A stretch of 64,000 nt of DNA, from contig OOIN01000005.1 of the NCBI GenBank assembly GCA_900323505.1, positions 310,001-374,000 of the forward strand. Direction: 5' to 3'. Under the pieces are notes generated by a model. The model saw only the letters and a list, made by a program, of their open reading frames with translations, did no database searches and was not told the DNA's origin. The translations under genes and the position numbers were made by a program. Source of the stretch: Ustilago trichophora. Lineage: Eukaryota > Basidiomycota > Ustilaginomycetes > Ustilaginales > Ustilaginaceae. This document shows positions 50,508 to 60,824 of this stretch, one piece after another (the stretch's first letter is position 1; the number at the start of each line of letters is the position of its first letter).

Positions 50508-51194
50508 ATGAAAAAGCTGTTCTCCCAGCTCCGCTTTCCGCTTTCCGCCACCTCAAGCCTCTTGAATCTGAACGACGCCCAGCTGAACTTTAAAAAAAAA
50601 GGAAAAAGACGCAACCACTTGCGGAAGATCAGTACGCAGCCAGCCAGTTATAGGGGAGGTCAATTTCAAGTCTCCCACGCCAAAATTGTGCTCGATGCAC
50701 TGCTGTGCCTTTTTGCGGTAAATTCATGTCAATTTTTTGGTCTCACGCTCTGCATTTATGCAAGGCCTCGCTTAGCGCGTGTGTTGGATCGACCATCAAC
50801 GGGCAGAGCTTGGACCGGATTCTGTGTGCTGTTGAGTACAGTAGCTTTGTATCCTTTTTTTGTTTCTTATTTTATCTTATTTTTTTCGGGCCCACTCCTT
50901 CACCTTGTTTGGGCCCGCTCAAATCCTACATGTGCACTGTCGCAGATCGCCTTGAAGCTTGTTTCTTGGCCATTCAAGCGGAGCAGCACGCCGACGCAAG
51001 CAAAAGCGCTTGGTCACACAAAGCAGCAAAATGGGTTTCTTAGTTCAGCCTTCATTTCCTCATTTCGAGCTCCGATCTTGTCCAGAAAAAGACACACACA
51101 CAGACACTGGTCAACACATACTAGCGACGTTGATCAACGTGGTTGCTCAAACCTCTTTGCGACCATCGACTGCTTCTGCTTCTGTTCAAAGTAG
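50508..51194 (+). CDS. Doubtful open reading frame with hydrophobic centre
   Basis: The frame is open from a TTG at 50457; the first ATG is at 50508, giving 228 codons. The first 25 codons mostly end in C or G, as in real genes here, and the protein has a hydrophobic stretch (ALYPFFVSYFILFFSGPLL). The remainder shows no codon bias, no domain, and overlaps other open frames. More likely chance than gene. Confidence 0.18.
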   Translation: MKKLFSQLRFPLSATSSLLNLNDAQLNFKKKGKRRNHLRKISTQPASYRGGQFQVSHAKIVLDALLCLFAVNSCQFFGLTLCIYARPRLARVLDRPSTGRAWTGFCVLLSTVALYPFFVSYFILFFSGPLLHLVWARSNPTCALSQIALKLVSWPFKRSSTPTQAKALGHTKQQNGFLSSAFISSFRAPILSRKRHTHRHWSTHTSDVDQRGCSNLFATIDCFCFCSK

Positions 51195-52451
51195 CATTGC
51201 TCCCACCTGCTCTGCCTTGTGATTGTTTGCTTGCTTGCATGCGACGTCTATCGACGTTGAATGTCCCCACCGACTCAAGACCCGCTCAATTTCGGCAGTA
51301 TACCGCACTGAATCTTGTTTACGGTAGAGCAAAGATGCCGGGATAAGACAAAATGATTGCCGGCTTGCTGAAAGGTTACAGTACTCTGGAACACAATGCG
51401 CGCGTACCGCGATATCGGTGAGACGTTCTGAACGCTTTGCCCAACTCCGCTGCACACACATTATGTTTCTCCTCTACAAACGCCTCCTCGTCCTCGTCTT
51501 CGCCGCCCAGTCCCGTTTGTACTTGCAAGATAGACATGCAACTTTCATTGCCACATTTTTGTTTGTTGCAATTTCATTCTTCGCCGTCGCATTCGTCGCC
51601 TGTCACACTGCCCATGTAGGTGTCTACCATGCTGAGTCACTGCTGGGCTCATGTTATTCTGGTCTGGTATAAAAGTGAGCATATACGTGCTTGGCTGTTC
51701 CCAGAGCCCCCCTCTTCTATTTCTTCCCTGAAATCACGCCCCGGTCTCACATACACACATACGACGACCCCCTCTCAGCTTCCACATTTCTGACGTCGCT
51801 CCAACGTTTATCAAGCCTTTCGGCTCATATCATAAGCTCGCCCTCAAGCCCTGATGTCCCTTGATTGAACATCACCAATCAGCTTGGCCATTCTCTCTCT
51901 CCTCGTCGCGCTCTACGTCAATTTATATTTGACATTAAAAAGAAGGGAAAGGTTCGACGCGGTCTCTGCACTATTGGACCCCTTGCATTTGTGCTGCAGC
52001 AACATCAGTAAGGGCTCTCCCTTCATCAATCAGCTACTCTATACACTTCCCACCCCCTTGATTTGTTCATCCCCTTCCGACTCTCGATTTGTACCTGCGT
52101 TGCACTTCAAAACCACTGGTACTCTTGTCCATTCGGTCGAGTCTTTCCCATTCAGTGACGTCTCCTGGACGTTTCGCGACACACTCTAGCAAAAGAATTC
52201 CTTGCAGCCGAATCGAAATCCAACCACGACAGCCAACCTCGCGTACCTTGGCGTACCATCATCATTCTTAGATCCGCCGCTGTGTGCGCATCTTCACAAT
52301 CTAGCCTTTACCACTCCCTCGTGACGCCAACGCTTTTCTCTTCTTGCACTTTGCAAGCCCCTTGCTTGTCCTTTCCCAGGTCGGGCCCTTCTTCCCTTTC
52401 ACCGTGGTTCATCATCCGCTCCGACCACGAGTGGCCATCTAGCTTCACACT

Positions 52452-52570
52452 GTAAGTACCGGTCCAGAGCTTGCCGTCTGCTGCGGGAGCACACTCTTCC
52501 GTTCAGCCGTGTTCTTCCCGCCCCCCCTCTCCTGGCAACACAAGCCTCGTTCAATTTCTTTTCTTTCCAG
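52452..52570 (+). other. Candidate 5'-leader intron upstream of the HypX-like gene
   Basis: A GTAAGTACC donor at 52452 and a TTTCTTTTCTTTCCAG acceptor ending at 52570 bound a 119-nt segment in otherwise non-coding, pyrimidine-rich sequence. This could be a 5' untranslated intron of the gene starting at 53611. No clear branch site was found, so support is modest. Confidence 0.25.
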
Positions 52571-53610
52571 TCGACCATCGTCTTGCTTGCTTGCATTGTC
52601 GCGATGCGCCATGCTCTTTCGAGGCATCTGGCCGGCATCGCATTGTGTTCACTCTCCCACGCCCTGCAAGATTCATGGTTAGCATGGATTGCCACGGCCC
52701 AAGGACATGTGAGGCTTACTTGGACTTCATTTCCTCTAGCCAAGCCCTCTTCTGTGTTCATGCGTCTTTTCACCAAGCCGAGACCAACTAGACTAGCTAC
52801 CTTTTGTGAGACCACCTGGCTTCACCTTGCTTTCTTCGTTCGGCCATAAACCAAGCCACATGAAGCCAAAACATTCTATTCTTCTGCATGACACACAATG
52901 CTGTCCTACTGAACTTGGTGTGAGGCCCACTCGCCCACAGTTGCCTCTCCCTGGACAGTGTCTCTTGCATTGGCCCGTCTTCCTCCACGTCCCCTCTCTC
53001 CCCTCACCCTTCCCAGCCCACTGCTCATTTGAGGCGTTCATCCAAGCTTCTCTCTGCGTCCAATCCTTCCACTCTACACTTGAGCCTGCTCCATTCAGCT
53101 GGGGTCACCCACTCTCCAAGCTCCGATCTCTGCCTTGGGTCTGCCTCGCTGCGTTCCGCCGGACCCTTTCGCCCTCACCCCTTGCCCTATGAATCCCATA
53201 ACTAGCCCTTCTAACACACAAGTACATATACTGACGTCGAATAGTCCATCTTTTCTGCTCACCATTCCCTCTCTCCTCCTCAACTTACTCTTTCACTGTC
53301 CTTTCTTGTGCTGGCGACCGCATTCACTATCTCTTCTCTTCGGCATCGGACGTTACTGTACACGCTGTGCTCTTGCTCGCCCTTTCTCTCTCGGCTCTCA
53401 CATTTGGATTCTCTTGATATTTCACATTATTCTCATTGGTTTCGATCTCTCGTCGACACCATCCATCCTGCGCACTCTGTAAACAGCAGATATTTAGCTA
53501 CTCCGGCAAATTTTACCTCCTCGATTGCTGTCGGTCAGCGTTCTTCTTACACGTGGAGCTACACAATCACCCCGCCGGTCCGTAACACGCTCCTGCATCT
53601 CTATCGCGAA

Positions 53611-56600
53611 ATGAAGATCCTCTTCATCTGCACAGCCTTTAACTCCCTCGCACAGGTACGTTTTCCGACCCTTGACCCTGGTCCCTGAGGATCCACTCCC
53701 TTGTTCCCACCACCAATTGTTTGCGCGCCGTCCTCCGCCCAGATCGGTGACCCATCCCCTTATCATTACCCACCAGTGGCCCTCCTGGTGGACAATGGTG
53801 GGCTGGAACTTGGCCCGCGAGCAAGTGGTAACCAGAGTGGAGTTACATCGACTTCATATATGCTGACACAATGGCTTTGAAAACTTTACATCCCACACAG
53901 CGCACTGCACTTGTGCTCCGTGAGAAGGGACACTTGGTTACTGTCGAATATGCACTCTCACCTGCTCTGATGATTGAGGCGGCCGAGCTTGCGCAGCCCG
54001 ACCTCATCATCTGTCCCTTCCTCACCAAGCACGTCCCACCCAAGATCTACAACACGTGGATGACGCTCATCGTCCACCCTGGCCCACCAGGAGACGCCGG
54101 TCCGTCGGCCATCGATTGGTGTTTGATCGGTGACATGGGCGAGTTGCAGGATGCTGACCAGGAATTGACGCTCATTGACGCCAAGCACAGCGCAAAGAAT
54201 GCAAGATCCACCATGCGCAGCCATTGGGGTGTCACTGTGCTCCAGGCGATCGAAGCCTTCGATGCTGGTCCCGTGTGGGCCTTCGACCAGTTTGAGCTGG
54301 GTCCCGACAACGCTTCCATGTCCAAGAGCGACCTCTATCGCGGTCCCGTCACCCGTGCAGCAGTCAATGCTGTACTGGCCGCCGTCGAACGCATCACATT
54401 CTGCGCCGAACAGGAGGCAAAGCAGTCTGGCGCCGAGTCCTACTTGCCTGTCAGCGCATCCGTTGTGGCTCCATCCCACTTTCGATACCAGTGCATCTCT
54501 CGTGGTGTTCCCTTCTTGGGTGGCAGGACGCACGATCGCCCCCTTCTGCGCGCTTCGCAGCGTGACTTTTACCCGCTTCTCCCTCAGAGCAGCGGAAGCA
54601 ACTTCAAGCTCCGTCTGTCGGCCGATGCTATCCTCCAGCGCATCCGCTGTGCCGACTCGCAGCCCGGTATGCTTTCCACTCTCTTTGGCACTCCTCTCTT
54701 CCTCTACAATGCACACATTCAGCGAGACCCTCTCCCACCTGCCGTTGCTGACAGGCACGCGGCTCTCAACCAGGCTGGAACCGTGCTGGCGACCCGCGAA
54801 GGTGCTGTGCTTGTCGATGTCGGAGCTGACTTCCCAATCTGGATTGGTCACCTTCGTCGTCCCAAGGCCAAGGCTGACAAGTACCTTCACCCAAAGCTGC
54901 CAGCTGTGATGGCACTGCTCTCGATGCCCGAGACCGCACGAAGTCTCGGCATGTTCGATGCCAACAAGGTTCCCGAGTGGAGCGCTACCACTGGATTTGG
55001 TAGTGACCCAGCCCAGCCATGGCAGCGACGACCCGGTACCTACCAGCAGGTCTGGATTGATGTTGAGTCGAGTCCCAAGACTAACTCTGCTGTGGCCTAC
55101 GTCCACGCTGACTTTTACAACGGCGCCTTTTCGACTACACAGTGCGAAATCCTGCTCGAGGCGATCAAGTGGGCGCTCGAGGTGCCCAACCTCAAAGCTG
55201 TTGTGATGCTTGGTGGTCCAGGGTATTTCTCCAACGGCATTGCGCTCAACGTGATTGAAGGTTCGCCCGATCCTTCTGCTGAGGGATGGGCCAACATCAA
55301 CGCCATCGACGATTGCGTTCAGGCTCTGCTCGCACCCAAGGGTATTGTCACATTTGCAGCCATGCGCGGTAATGCAGCTGCTGGAGGACTCGCCATGGCC
55401 ACTGCTGCTGACTTTGTGATTTGTGCCGAGTCAGCCGTTCTCAACCCTCACTATCGCGGTCTGGGCCTGTTTGGCTCTGAATGGCACACATACTCTTGGT
55501 ACGAGCGCTGCGGATCGCACGTCGCTGCCAAATTTGCGCGCGAGATGCTGCCTATCAGCTCTCACGAGGCCAAGAAGATCGGCCTGGTCGACCACGTTCT
55601 CGACAACGATGGCCTCACCGCCGATGAGCTCCTCTCATCGATCAAGCAGCTCGTAAACCAGGTCATGGACGCCGATGTGCAACCATCAGGTGCTACCACA
55701 TCCGGCATTGTCTCTTCCGGCGCTCCTTGGACCCGCTCCCTCCGACCAGTCTCGGCAGATGCTTCCAAGTCGACCTTGTTGTCGGAGCAGATCCTGCGCA
55801 ACAAGACTCGCTACCTGGCCTACCTCTTTGCCGAGAACGCAGACAGCAACTTGTCGCTCGAGCAACACTTCCTGCGCTACCGAAAGCACGAGTTGGACCA
55901 GATGACGCTCGACTTTTTCCACCCGCACCGCAATCAGCGTTTTGCTAGCCGATGCACTGGGTTTGTCAGGAAGCTGGTGCCCAGCTCGACGCCAATGCGA
56001 TTTGCACTGCATCGCAGATATTCTGGTGTTGAATGGTCAACTGCCGAAGACTCTTTGGTTTCCTCAAAGCACCTAGACGAGGAGGAGGAGGATGGATTCG
56101 ACGGACTTGCCGAGTACCCCGTTTCTGCTGCTGTCGCTCGTCTTCCCATCGTTCGTCCCGAATTTGTCGTCCATGAGACCACGAAAGGAGCCGTCGAATC
56201 GCGAAAGAACCGCGCCTACAGCGTGGGTCAAGACACTCTCGCCTCGGCCCGGTCTGGCGATGGAGACGCCAACACTCAGCACGGAGAAGGCAGCCAGCGA
56301 AGCTCCACATCCACCGCTCCAACCACTCCACGCGAGTTGAGCCCCAAGGCAGTCCTCTCGCTCGGCGACGAGGAAGCTCAGCGGGTCGAGATCGAAGCAG
56401 AGCAGCTTAAAGTGCATCGCGTTGCTCCAGCCGCTGGCCTCCTGGGTAACGGAGCTGCTATCAAGCGCGGACCCACAGTCATCTCCTTTGTCGCGAATGA
56501 AAAAGCGCAACCCATTGTCAAGGTTCGCACGGAACGCTCTGCTCCCACCAACGTCAGTGTTGATAGCACCAAATCCACCGTGGTCTCGCCAGTAAAAGCG

Positions 56601-57272
56601 AAGGAGAGCACCGACTACGGCAAAAAGTCGCAGAGCAAGATTCAGCGCTTCTTCCAGTCATTAGGTCGCAAGAGTCGGGCCAACCTTCTCGCCGAGTCTG
56701 AACCCACCACTCCCGTCGTCCCTGCCCCCATCAAGACCTCTGAACAGCTCGCACCCGCCTTTACCAAGCCCACTGAGGTAACTCCTTCCGCTTCCCCGGC
56801 TCGCAATGCCAGCACGGATGCAGCGACACGTCAACGTCGTCGATCCTCGATCTCGGACGTCTTTTCGATCCTTCAACAGCGTTCGCCCACACAACACTCT
56901 AGCATGGATTCGGCCAGCAAAACGGAGCGCCGTCGATCTTGGCGACCCACTTCTTCTTCGGGATTGTCGTTGAGCAGCTCGCACGACCGCCACGCCACTG
57001 TTGGGGAGTCGAACAAGTCTCTGCCCCCCACACCTAACGCCAAATCCCAGAGCACTTTCCAGCTCAACGTGACTGCTACTCCCAAAATCGTTGAAGAGAC
57101 TTTTGCAAATGCAGTCTACGAAAAGCACGACGATGGAGCGGATACACCTCCTCGAGAGGGGAGGAAGGGCGAGGGAGATTGCCTATGGAGCTGCTACTAC
57201 TCTGAGGATGGCGTTGTGAGGCAGCAGCACCAGCAGGCGAGGTCACAGCCAAAGGCCGTCTCCGCCATTTAA
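53611..57272 (+). CDS. hypX: HypX-like protein: formyltransferase-like plus enoyl-CoA hydratase-like domains with a fungal tail
   Basis: Two exons, 53611-53655 and 53901-57272 (GTACGT donor, GCTGACA branch-like site, CACAG acceptor), encode 1138 residues. Splicing gives MKILFICTAFNSLAQRTALV, matching HypX openings. The N-terminal half has HPGPPGDAGPSAIDW (74-88) and GVTVLQAIEAFDAGPVWA with Asp136, the formyl-THF hydrolysing module. The C-terminal half has the crotonase oxyanion pieces MLGGPGYFSNGIALN (451-465) and GNAAAGGLAMA (505-515), then NPHYRGLGLFGSEWHTY, retaining Tyr533 and Glu542. Bacterial HypX makes CO from formyl-THF via formyl-CoA for [NiFe]-hydrogenase assembly. Residues from about 690 on are Ser-rich and absent from bacterial HypX. 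No hydrogenase or hyp gene is nearby, so the function here is unknown. Confidence 0.85.
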
Positions 57273-57507
57273 AAGCTCCCAAGAGATTTTTCTGTGCTAG
57301 ATCTTTTCTTTTCTGCTTTGTCCCTAATTTTTACTTGCTTCCGTCTTTGTCCGATGCTTCGTCTCAGCAATGCTATGGGATCCTGATACAATTGCACTGT
57401 GCGGCTTTGTGCCACGTGAGTTCGAGTCTTCAAGGAACAGTTGGCAATGGCGCTGGAGCATGAAAGACGGAAGCAGGGTGACCAAGTCTGTTGTCAGGCG
57501 TGAAAGC

Positions 57508-57524
57508 TACAGTACAGTACAGTA
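57508..57524. promoter_or_regulatory. GTACAGTAC array
   Basis: TACAGTACAGTACAGTA, three overlapping units of the recurring motif, about 235 bp after the HypX-like stop and 1.1 kb before the MFS start. Confidence 0.4.
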
Positions 57525-58533
57525 TCCGATTTAACCCCACCTCACAAGGTGATTCTCCCTCAGGAACACCGGTGGTGCAAGGCAAAATGCAAGCGAGCAA
57601 GCTGTAGCGATCGGCAACCTTTCACACCGACAGGCAACCATGTGCTGTTGGGAAGATGCGCCGAGTGATATATCCGTAGAATAGCCCGCCCGACTGCGAA
57701 AAAGAGGCAACAATTTGGTAGGGTTGACTTCGACGTGGGGACGTGGGGGGAGTGAGTGTGTGGGGCGGGGAGATTTCGCCGAAAATAGCGAATGGGCACT
57801 GTGTCACAGAACAGTCCGCCGGATACACAGGCGCTTTTGGAAATCCAGCGGCTTGGCGATCTTGGATTGGATTTCACCGGCGGTGCCATCCCATTCAATT
57901 CAACGTTTGCCTCGTTTTCCCAGTTGACCCCATCCTCTGGTGTAGCCTTTCTATCATGCTGACTTTGTCAAGTATCGGTGCTGTTGACAAGTTCATGCCT
58001 TGCAGGTGGATGAGAAACCCAGTGAATGGCGGGAGTGGCGGGCAAAGAAGATGCAACAGGATCGGCGGCTTAATGGCGCGTATATAATAATGATGATGTT
58101 CTTCGGAGGAATTTCTGCAGCCACATTTCGCTGCTCTTGGCGTCAAACCCCCACGTCTAGTTGAGCCGCGCCCGGTTTTGACCCCCCGAAAACCTCATTG
58201 CATCGATTTTTCATTGGTGCGCTCTCATTCACACTAAGAACACCGTCATACCCGAGCTTGATTCCTCCCGTCAGATTCCGAAGCCCGTCCGATGAGTGGG
58301 GGCAGCCATTTTTTTTCTCGTTGGTTACCGAGCGATGTGCAGGTTAAGCGAGGCGTGGGGTTGTTAAAACCAATAAATCGTTAGCCGAAGTGAGGGTATA
58401 TCGACCGGCGTTTTGACGATGTGGCTTGTGGTACCAGGGCTGGAAAATTGTGTAGCATTTGGCTGTGCCCCCACTCGATTGCTGTACGACCCCAGAGAAT
58501 GTGGGAAGCTGTACCCCGCACCAAAAAAAATTC

Positions 58534-58540
58534 ATATAAG
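58534..58540 (+). promoter_or_regulatory. Possible TATA box of the MFS gene
   Basis: ATATAAG about 95 bp upstream of the MFS start codon, followed by C/T-rich leader containing three TTGCTACCC copies. Inferred from position only. Confidence 0.4.
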
Positions 58541-58634
58541 ACAGCTCATTAGTTTTTCTCCCCCACACTCCGCAAAACCTTTGCTACCCTTGCTACCCTT
58601 GCTACGAGCTTCTCAAACCAGCACAGCATCGACA

Positions 58635-60248
58635 ATGGGCGAAAAGCTCGCCACCAAGACCCCTCTCGAGGGCTCTCACGCCTCTACAGCGGCACAACAA
58701 GATACCCAAGATGCAATTTCCATCGACCACGTCAACGAAATCTCGTCTGGCGTTGCCGCTCTGGATCCTAACTCTGAGGAATACAAGGCCATGGAGAAGC
58801 GCCTCGTTCGGAAGATCGACCTGAGGCTAATGCCTATCATCGTGGTTCTATACGTCCTCAATTACCTTGACAGAAATAGTATTTCGACGGCTCGCGACAA
58901 CGGCCTCGTCCGCGATCTCAAGCTCAAAGATCAGGAGTATCAGACGGCGTTGTCCATTCTCTTCGTCGGTTACATCACGTTCCAGATCCCGTCCAACATG
59001 CTCATGACCAAGCTCGGCAGGCCGTCGCTGTATATTCCTACCTTTGTCGCTCTGTGGGGAGCGGTGTCCGCCTGCACCGCCGCAGCCACAGGATACCATT
59101 CCCTGCTTGCCATCAGGATTTGTTTGGGTGTAGTGGAAGCACCATTTTTCCCAGGATCGCTGGCGCTGTTGGGCTATTTTTACAAGAAAGAAGAGATGGC
59201 AACGAGAACGGCATTGCTTTTCAGCGGCAGTATCATCAGCAACGCCTTCAGCGGACTGATTTCTGCTGGGATCCTGTCCGGTATGGAAGGAAAAGCAGGT
59301 CTTCCATCTTGGAAATGGCTTTTCATTCTCGAGGGATCTATCACGGTCGTCATTGCAGGATTGGCCGTGTTCATCTTGCCCGATATGCCAGGCAATTCCA
59401 AATTTTTGACTCCCGAAGAACGACAACTCGCAGTCAACCGACTTTCGCTCGATGCTGGAACCTCTCTCGTTCCTACGGATGAAGGCACCGCGACACAGGG
59501 ATTTTTGATGGCGGTCAAGGATGTCAAGGTTTGGATCCTCGCCATTATGCTCACTGCTGTTACAGTGGGTGTCGGCTTCAACCAGTTCTTCCCTACCATC
59601 GTCGGATCGCTTGGCTACTCGCACACCGTCACTCTTCTCCTCACCGCACCCATCTGGTTCTTTGCCTTCCTTGCGTGTCTCGCCAACGGTCTTCACTCCG
59701 ACCGGTCCCAAGAGAGGACGCTTCACATCATTATCCCCCTGATCTTTGGCATTGTTGGTTTCATCATTGCTTCGACTACAACCAGCCTCGGTGCTCGCTT
59801 CTTCGCCCTATTTATCGAGGCTTCGTCCTATGCAGGCTATACGTGTGTACTCGGCTGGATCGCTCCTTCCATCCCCACGCCGAAATACAAGAAGGCCGTA
59901 GCTCTCGCCCTCATCAACGCCTTCTCTCAGCTCGGCAACATCAGCGCCAGTTACGTCTGGCCCAAGAAATGGGGTCCTAAGTACTGGCAGAGCAACACCA
60001 TCAGCAGTGCAATGTTCGTTGCTTGCATCGTGCTTGTACTGGTACACAGGACCATGCTCAAGATGGAGAACAAGGAGCTGGACAAGATCAAGGCGGACCT
60101 GCTCAACGGCCGGATCGTCGCCGACGAGGACGAGGAGGCGATTAAGAAAGGTCTCGACCCTGAATCGGGTGTTGCAACGGATCCCGCGGCCAAGAAGAGA
60201 CAAATGAAGATTGCGATGGCGAAAAGCTCGTTCCGCTACATGCTCTGA
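58635..60248 (+). CDS. MFS permease, Dal5/Tna1-type anion:cation symporter family
   Basis: The start is set at the ATG at 58635 (MGEKLATKTPLEGS), giving 537 residues; the 74 upstream codons in frame are leader. A cytosolic N-terminus leads to LVRKIDLRLMPIIVVLYVLNYLDRNSISTARDNG, the signature of the allantoate/nicotinate permease (ACS) family, then SILFVGYITFQIPSNMLMTKLG and RICLGVVEAPFFPGSLALLGYFYKK. Twelve membrane segments can be drawn, with a central loop (LTPEERQLAVNRL) between helices six and seven. The family imports organic anions such as allantoate, nicotinate, biotin or pantothenate with protons. Substrate is not predictable. It lies downstream of the HypX-like gene on the same strand; shared function is speculative. 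Confidence 0.9.
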   Translation: MGEKLATKTPLEGSHASTAAQQDTQDAISIDHVNEISSGVAALDPNSEEYKAMEKRLVRKIDLRLMPIIVVLYVLNYLDRNSISTARDNGLVRDLKLKDQEYQTALSILFVGYITFQIPSNMLMTKLGRPSLYIPTFVALWGAVSACTAAATGYHSLLAIRICLGVVEAPFFPGSLALLGYFYKKEEMATRTALLFSGSIISNAFSGLISAGILSGMEGKAGLPSWKWLFILEGSITVVIAGLAVFILPDMPGNSKFLTPEERQLAVNRLSLDAGTSLVPTDEGTATQGFLMAVKDVKVWILAIMLTAVTVGVGFNQFFPTIVGSLGYSHTVTLLLTAPIWFFAFLACLANGLHSDRSQERTLHIIIPLIFGIVGFIIASTTTSLGARFFALFIEASSYAGYTCVLGWIAPSIPTPKYKKAVALALINAFSQLGNISASYVWPKKWGPKYWQSNTISSAMFVACIVLVLVHRTMLKMENKELDKIKADLLNGRIVADEDEEAIKKGLDPESGVATDPAAKKRQMKIAMAKSSFRYML

Positions 60249-60824
60249 TCATAGTTTCCTTTGGAATGTCCATGTATTCTCTGTCTCGCCGCTTCAGAAC
60301 GGATTACAACCGCTTGTAATGATGCTTCTGAGATGATACAGGCTGTGTGTGAGTGTTAGAATCCTATGACTGACGTTTGGCAGTAGCACAAACGATTAGC
60401 ATGTCGAAACCTTGAGTCAGTTCAGCGTTGAGTGACGGGCGAGGAGAGCACAGCGGTAAAATACAGTTGCGTCCAATACTGCCTCTCATTCTTGTGAGGA
60501 GGCTTAGATTTGTGAAAAAAGACTGGCATGGAGCCTCATTGATATTTGGCTCAGAATACGGATATGGGGCAGTATTGGACGCAACTGTATCTCGCGGATC
60601 GGAAAAATTTCCCGATTTGATTGAAGTTTGAGTCGCGCTCTATCTAACACCTTGGCACTCCACTTGAACACCAGTTACAACGTCCCACTCAAACCTCTCT
60701 TCTTGACTCGCTCGATCCACTTGACTGCGATCCCGGCCATGCCGGCTCACATCACTGCTTTCACAAATAAATAGCTGCCAATAGGTAAGTCTAGTAGCAG
60801 CGACTTCCGGTACATTGAGACACC
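60249..60824. other. Intergenic region between MFS and MDM12, carrying a small inverted-repeat element
   Basis: 576 bp with the MFS 3' region, a 124-bp TIR element (60464-60587) and about 235 bp of MDM12 promoter. A GTAAGT at 60785 just before the MDM12 ATG has no matching acceptor in the remaining 35 bp. Confidence 0.5.
60462..60589. mobile_element. MITE-like element, 124 bp, TA-flanked with 20-bp perfect terminal inverted repeats
   Basis: The left terminus CAGTTGCGTCCAATACTGCC (60464-60483) is repeated as an exact inverted copy at 60568-60587, and both ends are flanked by TA (60462-60463 and 60588-60589). TA target duplication with CAGT termini is the pattern of Tc1/mariner-superfamily elements. 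The 84-bp interior is non-coding and itself has short inverted repeats (GAGGCT/AGCCTC). It sits in the MDM12 promoter. Identity with other copies in the genome was not tested. Confidence 0.75.

Larger units (their letters stand above)
45998..53610. other. 7.6-kb stretch without a convincing gene
   Basis: Apart from a few random-looking frames, I find no protein domain, tRNA, rRNA or transposon here. Contents noted: a CTG/TGC-rich patch (46885-46912), a GTACAGTAC element (48582-48605), a 25-base T run (50136-50160) and, from about 51.6 kb to 53.6 kb, strongly C/T-rich plus-strand sequence that reads like a very long leader or promoter for the HypX-like gene. In a region where genes are otherwise 0.1-1.4 kb apart this gap is exceptional. 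It may hold a long 5' leader, a non-coding RNA, or a diverged gene with small exons. Confidence 0.6.
57273..58634. promoter_or_regulatory. Intergenic region between the HypX-like and MFS genes
   Basis: 1362 bp holding the HypX-like 3' region and the permease promoter. Contains a TACAGTACAGTACAGTA element (57508-57524) and a TATA-like box at 58534-58540. The MFS frame is open back to a TTG at 58413, which is leader. No gene is seen. Confidence 0.45.

Noticed and set aside
53958..55106. 382-codon open frame antisense to the HypX-like gene
   Set aside because: Opposite a strongly conserved two-domain protein; no domain of its own.
60785..60824. GTAAGT donor just before the MDM12 ATG as a 5' intron
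   Set aside because: No acceptor follows within the 35 bp before the ATG, and splicing past the ATG would remove the conserved N-terminus.
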